Below are positions 9,101-19,090 of a stretch of DNA of 34,585 bases, in pieces (position 1 is the stretch's first letter; each line of letters opens with the position of its first letter). This DNA comes from Scytalidium lignicola (Eukaryota; Ascomycota; Leotiomycetes): positions 1 to 34,585 of the forward strand of contig NCSJ02000415.1 of the NCBI GenBank assembly GCA_002812745.2, read 5' to 3'. Below the pieces are notes generated by a model that ran no database searches, was not told the origin of the DNA, and worked only from the letters and a program-made list of their open reading frames with translations. Position numbers and translations under genes: made by a program.

Positions 9101-10723
9101 TTAGTTTCTGGGGTCCACTTCCCGCCATGTTAAAGGTAAGATGCCATTCCTACGGAAGCTTTTGATGAATTCAAAACGGTTATAGTCATACAGGTATGGT
9201 ATAATAGTATTGTTAAGCAGTAGGGTATCCGACGGGTCCCTGACACCTTTATAGGCCGGCCATGCTGGTACACCCGATCCGTTTGGGTTCCCTTTCTTAG
9301 CAAAATTGGACCAGTAGGTCATAAGGTTTTTTGAGAATTGAATATCAGTAGAAGATGGCGTTGATATGCTCTGGCCACCGAAGATGGGATTAGATCCTAA
9401 TTCCAGGTTGCCGAAGACGAAAGGCAACTCAGCTGTATGGGCTGCAACGGGGGAATAGGGTGATGTATAGGTGAAATAGTAGATATATATATCCTTGACA
9501 TGAGCCTTGTATTGCCACTCGGCGGCTTCCCACGTCTGTTGGCGTATGATGAAGTCGCCAATAAGGGCCGCGGCGGAGGTATTACGCAATGAGGAGGTGC
9601 TACCAGGGTAAAGAATGAGAGCCTCGGAGATCTTGCTGTTGAAAAGTCGTTTCAGGTCTTGCTGGTATGCTGGATTGGCCGTCGGAGGGCTGCGTCCAAG
9701 AAAGAGAGTCTCCTCCTCAGAAGTCCATCCAGCCAGCAAGGGAATCTTGGCTTGCTCGCCTCGAGCGAAGATAGTGCCAGGCGTGGCGGGCAGAACATAG
9801 TTGTCGATGCTAGGGGAGAAGGAAGTTAAAGCCGGATCTGAATTGGGGTCCCAGATGTTGGCAGCCATTATTGTTGCAGCTGAGAGCTTGCGAAGCCCTG
9901 TGATGTCTTTTGCGCCCAAAGTCTTTTGAAAGGCAAGGCCCGCAGTACGAGCCTGCTGGTATGTATTAAGAGAGCCATGCTCACTGTCCCACCATGCTCC
10001 ACTTTCCAAGATGGCCTTGTTAAATAACCCATGTGCTAAAGGAGAAGCAACGAGGATACCAACTGAATGAGCGCCTGCAGATTGTCCAAAGATGGTGATA
10101 TTGTCAGGATCACCACCAAAGGGCGCAATATTCGCTTTGATCCATTTCAGTGCTGCGATTTGATCCTGCAAACCAAAGTTACCAGATGCGGATCCCTCAC
10201 AGTCGAGTTCTGGCAACGCCAGAAATCCAAGGGCGGCCAAGCGGTAGTTGAAGCTGACCAGAACGACACCTTGAGTCGCGAGACTTGTACCATTGTAAGA
10301 AGGATCAGCCGATGCCCCAAACTGAAAGCCACCGCCGTAGATCCAAACCATGACAGGGAGCTTGTCGGTGGAGTGAAGTGCACCAGTCCACACATTCACT
10401 GTCAAGCAGTCTTCATCCTGGGGCCTATAGGTGGGTTGCCCCGAGTAAGAGCTCCAGCACGAGTTTCCGTATTCTATAGCTGCAATGGTAGATCTCAAAT
10501 GGGGTGCAACTGGGTGTGGTGGCTTCCAACGCAGCTCATTAACTGGGGGTGCAGCATAGGGAATGCCTAGAAAAGTCACTATACCCGCAGAATCCCGAGG
10601 AAGGCCATTTATGACGCCGTCAGCAGTCTTGATGCTGGAAGTAATGGCGGTGCCAAGAGAAGGTAAAGCGTGAAGAGTCGTTAAGAGACATCCAATCCGC
10701 CTCCAGCTAGAACTAAAGTTCAT
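9101..10723 (-). CDS. Secreted type-B carboxylesterase/lipase (cholinesterase-like alpha/beta hydrolase)
   Basis: A single-exon, 540-residue protein of normal family length that should hydrolyse carboxylic esters. Residues 1 to about 25 are a plausible signal peptide, so it is probably secreted. The type-B signature E-D-C-L is at 104-107 (C106 likely bonded to C89). The oxyanion glycines G130-G132 lie in WIYGGGFQFG. The nucleophile is S215 in FGQSAGAHS. The acid is most likely E337 in GWTSEEETLF, and the histidine is H429 in AAHTAELPFVFGN. All catalytic residues are intact and there are no stops, unlike the flanking DNA. The ATG at 10723 is preceded by a TATA-like box near 10762-10768. It is divergent from the SDR gene and shares an 865-bp promoter holding a CGGAG...CTCCGG palindrome. 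The natural substrate cannot be told from sequence. Confidence 0.93.
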   Translation of the reverse strand: MNFSSSWRRIGCLLTTLHALPSLGTAITSSIKTADGVINGLPRDSAGIVTFLGIPYAAPPVNELRWKPPHPVAPHLRSTIAAIEYGNSCWSSYSGQPTYRPQDEDCLTVNVWTGALHSTDKLPVMVWIYGGGFQFGASADPSYNGTSLATQGVVLVSFNYRLAALGFLALPELDCEGSASGNFGLQDQIAALKWIKANIAPFGGDPDNITIFGQSAGAHSVGILVASPLAHGLFNKAILESGAWWDSEHGSLNTYQQARTAGLAFQKTLGAKDITGLRKLSAATIMAANIWDPNSDPALTSFSPSIDNYVLPATPGTIFARGEQAKIPLLAGWTSEEETLFLGRSPPTANPAYQQDLKRLFNSKISEALILYPGSTSSLRNTSAAALIGDFIIRQQTWEAAEWQYKAHVKDIYIYYFTYTSPYSPVAAHTAELPFVFGNLELGSNPIFGGQSISTPSSTDIQFSKNLMTYWSNFAKKGNPNGSGVPAWPAYKGVRDPSDTLLLNNTIIPYLYDYNRFEFIKSFRRNGILPLTWREVDPRN

Positions 10724-11588
10724 AGTAATGATTGAATTGGATCAGCCGCCACAGAGCACAGTATAAAGGAGTTGGACTCTTAGGTCTGTAAGATTGATGT
10801 GTTATTATGGGACTATAATTCAAATCAGACCTCGGACATGTAGAACCTAACATAGGGAGGGTGGCAGCATACACGGAGCAGAATATATAAACCTGGATCG
10901 AATGTGAAAGGCGTCCCGTGATTTCTAAAGTTAGAGAAATGTATCTCGGACAGCTAAGTCGGTTGCGGTACACCAGCTCGTCGTCGTGGAAATTGGCCCG
11001 GAGGTAATTCCTCTGATCTCCGGCCCCGATGGCCTAACGACTGTAAGACTATGTCGCACGAGAGGTTCTCAAAATTGCAAGAAGCTACCGAACAAGGGAT
11101 CACTGTGAGATTGCAACGATTAATTAAAAGAGTAATAAATTTCGTGTTTCACAAAATTCGGTGATTTTAATTTTCAATACAGAAATATGAAGTTTATGTA
11201 TTTTTATAATATGCTGTATTACGACACAGACTTAAACGGTGGCTTGTTTATGCTTAACTTTGATGTGAGTCGGTGTCTGCCACAGAAGCGGTCAACCCTG
11301 ATACGGAGATAATAATAGAGCAGTAGTCCCGGCGTCCAATTGCTTAGTGATCTCAACGCGATCAATTACGAAGCCCAAGGCCTTACGGCTTCGGAAATAG
11401 AATGCAGCCTCCGAGAATGCCTGCCAGTGGCGCTTCCCTGGCATGGCCATGGCTTGCCTCTGGACGGGTACATCTTTAAGGAAAATCAGCTTTGAAACGC
11501 TGAAATGTTATCATTCTTTCTCTAACTTTTCTAACTTTTCTGACTTTCAATCCTGACTATTGGGCTGATCTGTCGTATAAATCTTACA
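10724..11588. promoter_or_regulatory. Divergent promoter between esterase and SDR
   Basis: 865 bp without a convincing gene. On the esterase side a TATA-like GTATAAAGG lies at 10761-10769, and another AT-rich box (ATATATAAA) lies near 10882-10890. On the SDR side a CT-rich tract at about 11513-11550, with repeated TCTAACTTTT, resembles fungal core promoters, and GTATAAAT lies just before the ATG. The palindrome at 10998-11023 sits between the two. Confidence 0.55.
10998..11023. promoter_or_regulatory. Candidate Zn2Cys6 operator, copy A (CCGGAG-N14-CTCCGG)
   Basis: A perfect 6-bp inverted repeat spaced by 14 bases, centred about 290 bp upstream of the esterase and about 580 bp upstream of the SDR gene. 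Zn2Cys6 dimers typically bind inverted or direct CGG triplets. The surrounding block to about 11039 (GGTAATTCCTCT, ATCTCCGG, CCCG, GCCTAACG) matches copy B at 16309-16352. Confidence 0.55.
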
Positions 11589-12856
11589 ATGGCCAAGAAA
11601 GAATTCTCTGAAAATGATATTCCTGACTTGAAGGGCTATGTCATGATCGTGACCGGTGGCAAGTAAAAACATTGCTTTATTGCTGGCTTTGCTCGTAGCT
11701 AATCTTGACGCAAAACAGGAAACTCTGGGATCGGGTTCCAAACAGCTCTTCAGCTAGCACTCCATGGTGCACGCGTCTACATCGCAAGCCGGTCTCAAGA
11801 CCGCGTTAATGAAGCCATTAAGCAGATGAATCAGTTGGCCAAGGGGGCAAAACCCGACCTCCACTACCTACAAATCGACCTGCTTGACTTGAAGGCAGTG
11901 GCCTCTGCAGCCCAGAAATTTATGAGTCTGGAGAGCCGCTTGGATGTGCTGATTAATAATGCTGGAGTAGGTTTTCTCTCCGATTTCCTTCCTTTATATG
12001 ACTCTACTGACTTTGTAGGTCATGACAACGCCGTATAGCCTCACCACAGATGGTTTCGAGAGACAGTGGCAGACGAACTACCTAGCTCCTCATGCTTTCA
12101 CGGTCAGCCTGATGCCACTTCTTCTTTCTACAGCTGCTAGTTGTGGTAGCAAGGGCCGCGTTCGTGTTATCAACGTTAGCAGCGATGCAGCCTTCATTGG
12201 ACCCAAGACCATTCAATGGGATGATGTCAATATGACCTCAACCAAGGGGATGCTCGAACTTTGGTAAGGGATCCCAATGACTAGAAAACTCTCAAGTTTT
12301 TCATTAGCCGTTTCTTTTATTGGCAAATGGTTGACATATATATATATGCAGGAAGCGGTATGGTCACTCTAAACAAGCCAGTATACGCGATGCAAAGTCC
12401 ATAAATGATCGTTACAGCGTCCAGGGTGAGTTATTAGATTCCAGCAAAAATAGCCCCTGGGAAGAGCCATATCAGTGGACCTTCCGTTAGATAAATCCTT
12501 CTCGGATATGGTATTCATTGAATATTAACCTGATTTTGCGCTGTTTAGGTGTCACTGCATATTCGGTTCACCCAGGCATAGCGAAATCAAATCTACAAGC
12601 CCATGACCCGACATTCCTAGGAACTGTTATTCGCGTTGCAGTAAAGTTAGGAGCTGGCGATACTCCTTTACATGCGGCACTGAATTCTTTGTATTGTGCT
12701 ACAAGTCCGGCGGCTCCAACTGTTGGAGCAGGCAAATTCTTCAAACCAGTGGCTAAACTTGAGCCGCGTGTCGATGCGTGGCTTGAGGACACAGAGGGTA
12801 ATGAGCGGTTGTGGCGGCTTGGAGAAGAGGAGATGAGGTCAAGTGGATTAAGTTGA
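11589..12856 (+). CDS. Short-chain dehydrogenase/reductase (RDH/WWOX-like), five exons
   Basis: Joining 11589-11658, 11719-11966, 12019-12263, 12352-12425 and 12549-12856 gives an unbroken 314-residue NAD(P)-dependent oxidoreductase. The cofactor motif TGGNSGIG is at 22-29, INNAG at 102-106, the structural Asn in WQTNYLAPHAF at 126, the catalytic Ser region INVSS at 157-161, and the active-site YGHSK at 191-195 (Y191, K195). HPG follows in AYSVHPG. The long Ser-Tyr gap is usual for the retinol dehydrogenase/WWOX-type group. Intron 1 needs a GC donor (GCAAGT at 11659) to keep the TGGNSGIG motif; the nearby GT donor at 11663 would shift the frame. Introns 2-4 are GT-AG. Substrate unknown; probably acts with the neighbouring esterase. 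Confidence 0.92.
11659..11718 (+). other. GC-AG intron 1 of the SDR gene
   Basis: The 60-bp intron begins GCAAGTAAAA, has GCTAATC as a probable branch site and ends AAAACAG. Using GC at 11659 rejoins G|GA AAC TCT to give the conserved G-G-N-S-G. The GT four bases downstream (11663) does not. Confidence 0.75.
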
Positions 12857-13137
12857 TATGTACTACATACCTCTCGTTGAGATTGCATTGCCAATCACGT
12901 TTATTGCCCGATTAGAAATATGTGTATAGATACAGTCTTTATAATGTGTACGTCAATTGAGACAATTCTATACATGTCAAGAACTGAACTGGGGAGGAAA
13001 CACTGATGAGAGACCTTTGAGATTTGCTATATCTGCTGAGATAACCAAACGTGATGAGGCTGTTTTACGAGATAATGTGTCCGGTGGTTATTAAATAATT
13101 TCTACACCCATTCAAACACAGTCTCCTAGGTTTCATT

Positions 13138-15908
13138 TTAATCAATCCGCTCACGTGGTGAGGTTGTATGTGGGAACCACGGGGACTGAAAATCGGCAGC
13201 TGCCGAACTGTCCATCCAAGTCCCACTCATAACCTCCCCGTTGTCATGCTGTATTTGATTATCCCAGGCATACTACCAAAAATGTTAATAGCAGTCCACC
13301 ATAGATAGAAATGCGACATGAAGTAATAAACATCGGAAAAGCCCCTACCCAGTCAAATGTTTCCACAGTATCTGCCATACCCTCAATCGCCCACAAGCTC
13401 GAATCCCTAGCCATATACTGGTCTCCTGTCTGCCTTGAATATGTTTCACCAGACACGAACATCTGTGACTGGCTGTTTTCAGAAGAGCGATGTCCACTGA
13501 CTCCTGCTACACGCGGTTAGCATCAGACCTGAAGGTGTNAAAAAAAGATCGGGTACAACATACGGCTGACAACATGCGGCCTTAGTTGTCGATCCCCTGT
13601 TAACTGCTCTCCTCCCTGACTATGGTGACCCCTTTTGGCATTGTGAAGCATCACCTCTAGGGCCTTAGACGCCTTCCAAGCTTCCTTAGACGTCTTACTG
13701 AATGCTATCCAGATATGATATGAAATTTGTAGGGTTTGTAAAAGTTCGTCTCTACCTTCAAGATCTGTGTTGATTGTCTCGGATTGTAGGTTCTGTGGGC
13801 CGTGTATGGACTTGCAGGAGAGTTCCAAACATAATATCATTGCAGCCATAAGAAAATCATGGGTGGTGAGCGACGATATATACCATTTATCTTTATACAA
13901 CTGTCCTCCTGGTAACGTCTCTTGATAGATGTCATTCTGGTGTTGAAGAATGTGCATCGCTGCATCTACACATGTCCACCTTGAATAAGCATATCTCAGA
14001 TCTGAACGATGGACGGTCAAGTATTGGCGATGGAGGACGCAACGAGATTTCTGATAGAGTAATTCGAGATTGTAGCGTTGCATGATGAGGTCTGGTGGGT
14101 CGGTAATAGATAGATTCATGGTGCGGATGTGGAGGAAAGGCGGCAAAGAAGCATGTACGTCTTGAAGTTGCTTGTCTAGGCGTAGCACCTCTTCATGTAT
14201 TGTGCTTCTTGCCAAGCAAGTCTTCTCAACAATCTGGCCGAATACAGGCATCAGCATGCCTTTCATTATTGTGTATGTAATCGGCGTACGCTCTGTTGCT
14301 GGTCGGGAAACAGGTAGCACTTTTGTTGCTTCGTCAAAATCATCATCTAAGAGATTGCGAGGAAGCTCCGTGTCACATTGCAAGTCTGGTATAATTCGCG
14401 GAAGGCCGGCCTGGAAAGCAACCAGGTGGTCGATTTGCGATATCAATGCCCAAACCCGCCTCCTCATCTCTCCATCGAAAACCGATAAACTCGGGTGACG
14501 TTTTGAATCGCGGTGATAACCCATGTGCATCGCTAGCCTGACAATGACCCCGAGAATAACGGATATGCCGAATTGGGTTTCACTGCTTCTTATGAATTCC
14601 GTTCCAAGGTAGAGGACGAGGGTTTCGACCGTATACCGACGTAGCGTAGTATAGTCTGCAAGAACTAGACATTGCACCGCTCGTGTCCGGTAGGCATCTA
14701 TGATGTCCTTCGACTCACCCAAAGCACCCGGAAGTATATCTCCTGCACGATAGTAGGAGGCTACCGAGCAACACAAGATTGTGTATAATAGACCAACCCA
14801 AACCACCGAGACTTCCCGCGGATTGTCCCAAAACTGGGTGTACTGCGATTACTATTAGCCACTTCCGAGAGGCCAGATACATTGAGAAGGACTAGTTACC
14901 TCTCTGTAGAAAGTCGGGACATGGAGAATCACTGTGCTATGATTAGCCTTGTTTAACGCCACAACCCCTCATCAGGCTTCGGCTATCAAGTTACACACCT
15001 ATTGATGGCTCTTTGGAGTTGAAATATCGAGAAACAAGTCGATCAACAACAGCTCTTGGGGGGAGGAAGGTCAACAACTCAGATTGGCTCACCGGTGGGA
15101 ATACGCCAACAAGTAATGTTGGGCCGTGATTCCCATCCGCTGCAGCGTCTACAAAGGTGCTGTCTCTTGTTTCGTCACCTGTTTCGTCGCCGATATGTTC
15201 GAATGGTTCTGCGAAGTCTTTGAGCTCCGTAATCTTTCGATTGCATTAGTTTGTATTAGCAAAGCTTCCGGAATACACCGGTGATAGTCCTGTCGGTAAC
15301 CTACATCATCCAGAATAGCTTGCCAATGGGTTGCGTCCACCCATCTCGTGCCAACGCGACCTACCAGCATCCTTCCTGTGGAGTCTTCCGCATAATCTTC
15401 TGTTGCATCGATGTTTTGTGGTGGCCTCCTTAACACTTCTTGCCTCGCATCATCGTCAGGTATTGCTGAACAGGTGTCTGCCGACTCGGCGCCTTCTCTC
15501 TGTCGGCCAGCAATTTCCTTTCTCAAAGATAAAACAAGATCTTCCAGGTGACGCACCCGATTTGAAAGGTCACCAATGCCAACCATCCGGTGGGATTGGA
15601 CTGTTCTACGCACCACAGCCGGTGGATACTGGCATAAATGTGACTGAGTGCGCTTTGCGCAGTTATCACAAGGTTGCCCACGGTCGCATTTAAGCCTTCA
15701 TTCGTTATTCAATGGGCCGCAGGAACCGCGAAGAGGGTTTCTAGGAGTGCACCTACTTCTTCTGTCTGCATTGAGTACAGGACAGCTGGAGCCTAAATCT
15801 TTTTCTTTCCTCAGAGGGCTGCGGAGGATCTGAAGGAGAATCCATCGCCTCACCACGCTTACCAGAACCTGGATCGAAAGAGATGTGTGTTTGGCTTGTG
15901 TTCATCAT
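13138..15908 (-). CDS. Zn2Cys6 transcription factor with fungal-specific TF domain, seven exons
   Basis: Exons 15908-15757, 15695-15305, 15233-14999, 14931-14900, 14842-13564, 13506-13349 and 13272-13138 join in frame to 793 residues. The zinc cluster straddles intron 1: C44-x2-C47-x6-C54-x5-C60-x2-C63-x8-C72, with the basic CRQKKLKC. A short heptad-like linker (LSNRVRHLEDLVLSL, 94-108) suits dimerisation. The fungal-specific regulatory domain starts near ILHVPTFYREY (about 261) and contains WVGLLYTILC and RRRVWALI. Exon 7 gives WDNQI, where many such regulators have an Asp-Trp-rich tail. All introns are GT-AG, 57-76 bp, most with GCTAAT or CTAAC. The N at 13539 falls inside intron 5, so it does not harm the frame. 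A CGGAG...CTCCGG block about 400 bp upstream suggests autoregulation and control of the esterase and SDR. Confidence 0.9.
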
Positions 15909-16494
15909 CTGGGAGCGAGAATTTCTTTGAAAGAACTCTCAAGACGGAGTTCAAGGAAAGTTTTGCAAAAAGACCACACCCGGGTTAGCCTCAATCTACC
16001 CTAACCTAGCAGGTTTTTTTCTTTCCTTTTTTGGAAAATATCGAGATTTGCCTTTGAAGTCATCACTCGTGGATGCTACGAGTAGAATTACTAAGCACGG
16101 ACTCTGGTTCAGTCATCCATCCAAGAAACACACCAGCTCTTCAGCATTAAGTTGGATCAACACCTGCGTATATGCTGATAGGTTTGGTATACCGGTACAC
16201 AAAGGTAAGAGCAGATCACCGATGTAATGGTTATGCACAATGAGTAATAATGATGTCCGGACCGGACGACCTGGTCCGGTTGGGACACCGTCAACATTAG
16301 CATGGGCGCGGAGATAACTCTCTCATCAATCTCCGGACCCGTACGCCTAGCGCCTAATGCAGCAAGGCTGGGAGCAACTTCGGATTGAGAGGTGGAGTTT
16401 GAAACTTCCAGGGCCTAATAAATGGAGAAGTATAGTAGCGTTTAACTTATATAAGAATGTTATCAGAGAACTTATCTCTAGTCTTATACTTTCT
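15909..16494. promoter_or_regulatory. Upstream region of the transcription factor
   Basis: 586 bp between the regulator start and the GFA-like gene stop, both on the minus strand. It contains a pyrimidine run at about 16013-16032, a palindrome GTCCGGACCGGAC at 16255-16267 with a further GGTCCGG at 16273-16279, and operator copy B at 16309-16336. No gene is seen. Confidence 0.5.
16309..16336. promoter_or_regulatory. Candidate Zn2Cys6 operator, copy B (CGGAG-N17-CTCCGG)
   Basis: CGGAG at 16309-16313 and CTCCGG at 16331-16336 form an inverted repeat about 400 bp upstream of the regulator ATG. The block runs on through ACCCGTACGCCTAGCG (to 16352). It aligns with copy A (CGGAGRTAAYTC, ATCTCCGG, CCCG, GCCTARCG), the spacer being three bases longer here. 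Confidence 0.55.
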
Positions 16495-17004
16495 TCACAA
16501 ATTGGTCTTTGAAATGACAGAGGGCGTCGAGCCCTCAACCTGCTGGAGTCCATCCACAGCATGCAACCAACCCACACAAGTCTCAGTATATCGCTCTACA
16601 CAGGGCTTAAGCTTCATTTTGTGAAGTTGGAAATCATCCACCGTGTCGATGTGCATGAAAACGTGTCCTAGAATGCCTAAGTTGATACAGTACATAAGCG
16701 TGACACATGTAGAACAAAAGTAGTTCGTCATCGTACTACCTGAGCTGATAGTAATCGATTGACCGAACGTTTTCAAGTTGTCACGACTGCATAGATGTTT
16801 CAAATACGTATCAGCCACTGTAAAGTTAGATGCGAACATTGAGGCTGTGATTTTACGACAATCTGTATAATGACAGATAAAAGTGTTCGTTAGGCCTAGG
16901 CCTTGAATTAGCTGAGGAGACAATGTTAGAGTGATGAACACAAAAGTAGATTTCAGTCTCGTAGTCTTACAAATGCCAGTTGCACAGCCCTCAAGACTCA
17001 ACAC
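16495..17004 (-). CDS. GFA/CENP-V-type zinc-binding domain protein, N-terminus uncertain, one zinc Cys lost
   Basis: The frame reads 169 residues from a GTG at 17004, so a true ATG or upstream exon is not identified. The domain resembles glutathione-dependent formaldehyde-activating (GFA/CENP-V) proteins: CHYTDCRKIT at 44-53, FCSTC at 96-100, then KLKPCVERYTETCVGWL and DGLQQVEG near 131-158. The family normally has C-H-C-x2-C, but here the middle Cys is Tyr (Y46), a change that a single G to A would make. The N-terminal C-x-C is also irregular (CATGIC). An intron-like GTAAGA...CAG lies inside residues 12-37: the 59-bp version (16970-16912) breaks phase, while ending at 16896 (75 bp) keeps it. 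Either a divergent enzyme or a gene beginning to decay at the island edge. Confidence 0.6.
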   Translation of the reverse strand: MLSLEGCATGICKTTRLKSTFVFITLTLSPQLIQGLGLTNTFICHYTDCRKITASMFASNFTVADTYLKHLCSRDNLKTFGQSITISSGSTMTNYFCSTCVTLMYCINLGILGHVFMHIDTVDDFQLHKMKLKPCVERYTETCVGWLHAVDGLQQVEGSTPSVISKTNL

Positions 17005-17011
17005 CTGTACG
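16987..17011. repeat. 25-bp block shared with 4778-4802 (copy 2)
   Basis: It overlaps the 5' coding end of the GFA-like gene and sits at the switch from normal to AT-rich DNA. See the entry at 4778. Confidence 0.6.
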
Positions 17012-17039
17012 CAATGAGGACCACGACCCTACAGCATAG

Positions 17040-19090
17040 TCTGTAAAACCAAGGTTGAGTTATATATTGCGTAGAGTTATATATTGCAAAACTAACTATA
17101 TTTTCATCAATTTAACATGTTACAAGTTAAAATTGACCTTTCAAAGCTTCTAGAAGTATACAGACAAATAACAACAATATCAAGAAGTAGTATACTTTAG
17201 ATATTACACTTATATAATAAAATATAAATTTAGTTCATTCATTTTCTTACTTAATAACAGTTTATAACTTCAAAGATTTGATTACAATTATATAACTTGA
17301 TAAATTAATGTCTAACATTTAATTTATATGTTTTTAACATATTAATAAACATTTTTTATACATGAAAAACAATTAAACTAATTATTTTAAAAATAAATAT
17401 TAAAATAAAAGATAAACTTATTAAAAAGTAAAAATTATAATAATGATTAATAATAATATTAAAATTAAAATACTTAAAGTAATATAACTAAATAAGTTTT
17501 TAAGAAATTACTCTTAACTTAAAATGTTTATTACTTAGTATAAATTTTATATTATACTTAATAATAACAAGTTTAATGATTAAGAAGACAAGGTCTTGTA
17601 AATTATATTATTCTTTAAAAGAGTAGTATTTAATTAGATTAAAGTACATTTAAAGGATTACTTTGAATATTAGATTAAGTATAAGGTATTAATATAATTA
17701 AAAACTAGAAGGATATTCTATTTTTAAGAAAAATTTATAAGAAATATTAAGAAAATGTTTAAAGATATAAATAATGTTTAACAAATAGAAAAAAGTGCTT
17801 TTAAAAATAAAATAAAAGGGATTAGCTTTATAATATATTATAAACTTTAAATAGTATATAAGAAGAATTAATTAATATAATAATATACTTATAACAATTT
17901 ATTATTAAAGTTTAAATGACTTAATGTAAGATGACATTATNAAAAAGAGGATAATTAACTATACTACATATAATGATTAATAAGTTTATGATTAATAATA
18001 ATAAAAATTATAAGAAATAATTATAAGAAGAAATCTAAATTAATTGATTAAAGTAACTTTATAAATCTTAATATAATTAGAAAATAAAATCTTTATAAAA
18101 GGACTTTTAAGAATAAGAAGTTTTATAAGAAAAAAGGAAATTTGTTTAAGATTAATGTAAAGTAGTTAAAAGATTAGAAAGAAAATAAATTATACTTTAA
18201 GTATAATTTATTAAATTATAAAGTAAATAGTTATAAGAATAAAGGAAAGTAAGTAATAATTATAAATGTAAATATTATAAATATTCTAAGATAAAAAGCT
18301 TTTATAAACTTTAAGATGTGTATAAAAAAGGATATTACTAATAAAGTATTAAATGTTAAAAAGTAACTTTAATTGAAAGTATATTATTAGATTAAAAGTA
18401 AGTGTTTAAGATGTTAATAAGTTATATACTTTTTAAGATAAAATAAAAGTAAGAATTTCTAGTAAGAAATCAAAATTACTAGTAAATTATATTATGATTA
18501 AGATAACTTGGTTTTAATTATTAAAAGAAGTTGTAAAACAATTATACTTATTTAAAATAAGTTATNAAAAAAGTAAAACTNAAGATAATTTAAAGTTAAT
18601 AAATAAGATTATTTGTTAAGATTTAATTAATAAGTATTAAATAGAAAAACCTTTAATTAATTGTATTAAAAGAAATTTAGTTTATTAATAAGAACTTGAA
18701 TATTTAAGTAAAAGAAAGATAATAATATTTTAAATAAAGAAAACCTTTTAATAAAGAGTATTCAGTAAATATTAAGAAATTTTGACTAATCTTTATATAT
18801 TAACTGTTAAGAATTAAGGACAGTTAATCTTAAACAGTAAATTAACGTCAAAGAGTAAAAAGGTAAAGTGTATAAATTATACAAACTAATTCTTGAAGAG
18901 TTCTTTTTCGCTTAACAATGTTAATGTATAAGTAAATATATAACTTTATGATTTTAAAAATGATTAAGCAAGTTTTCTTTACTATTATAATATAGTTTTA
19001 AAGATTTACTTTTAAGTTTTTAATATTATTTTCTTCTTTTAAACTTTTACTTTTAAAAGTTAATAATCTTTTATATAAAACTTTACTAAT
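17040..19090. other. AT-rich RIP compartment, left part of the right flank
   Basis: Composition falls sharply after about 17040. Apart from the gag-like relic (separate entry) I see only stop-ridden sequence with no LTR or RNA gene. Confidence 0.5.
17600..18310 (+). pseudogene. Retrotransposon gag-like relic with mutated zinc knuckle
   Basis: Heavily stopped frames read Lys-rich gag-like peptides. The clearest is KENKLYFKYNLLNYKVNSYK around 18180-18240. It has the C-F-K-C-G-x-P-G-H-x4-C spacing of a zinc knuckle with Cys now Tyr, Gly now Asn and His now Tyr, all explained by C:G to T:A changes. It resembles the gag knuckle near 31.98 kb, so a Ty3/gypsy origin is likely. The rest of the element is not traceable. 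Confidence 0.5.

Noticed and set aside
10067..10570. 167-residue plus-strand frame inside the esterase
   Set aside because: It is the antisense of the conserved esterase coding region, including the catalytic Ser segment. No independent support.
12568..12894. 108-residue minus-strand frame over the last SDR exon
   Set aside because: Antisense shadow of a spliced, motif-bearing gene.
13523..14806. Regulator as a separate 427-residue gene starting at 14806
   Set aside because: The zinc cluster and dimer linker lie upstream in exons that join in phase, so this is only the largest exon plus part of an intron.
15331..15693. 120-residue plus-strand frame
   Set aside because: It lies opposite exon 2 of the Zn2Cys6 regulator, which carries the real zinc-cluster cysteines.
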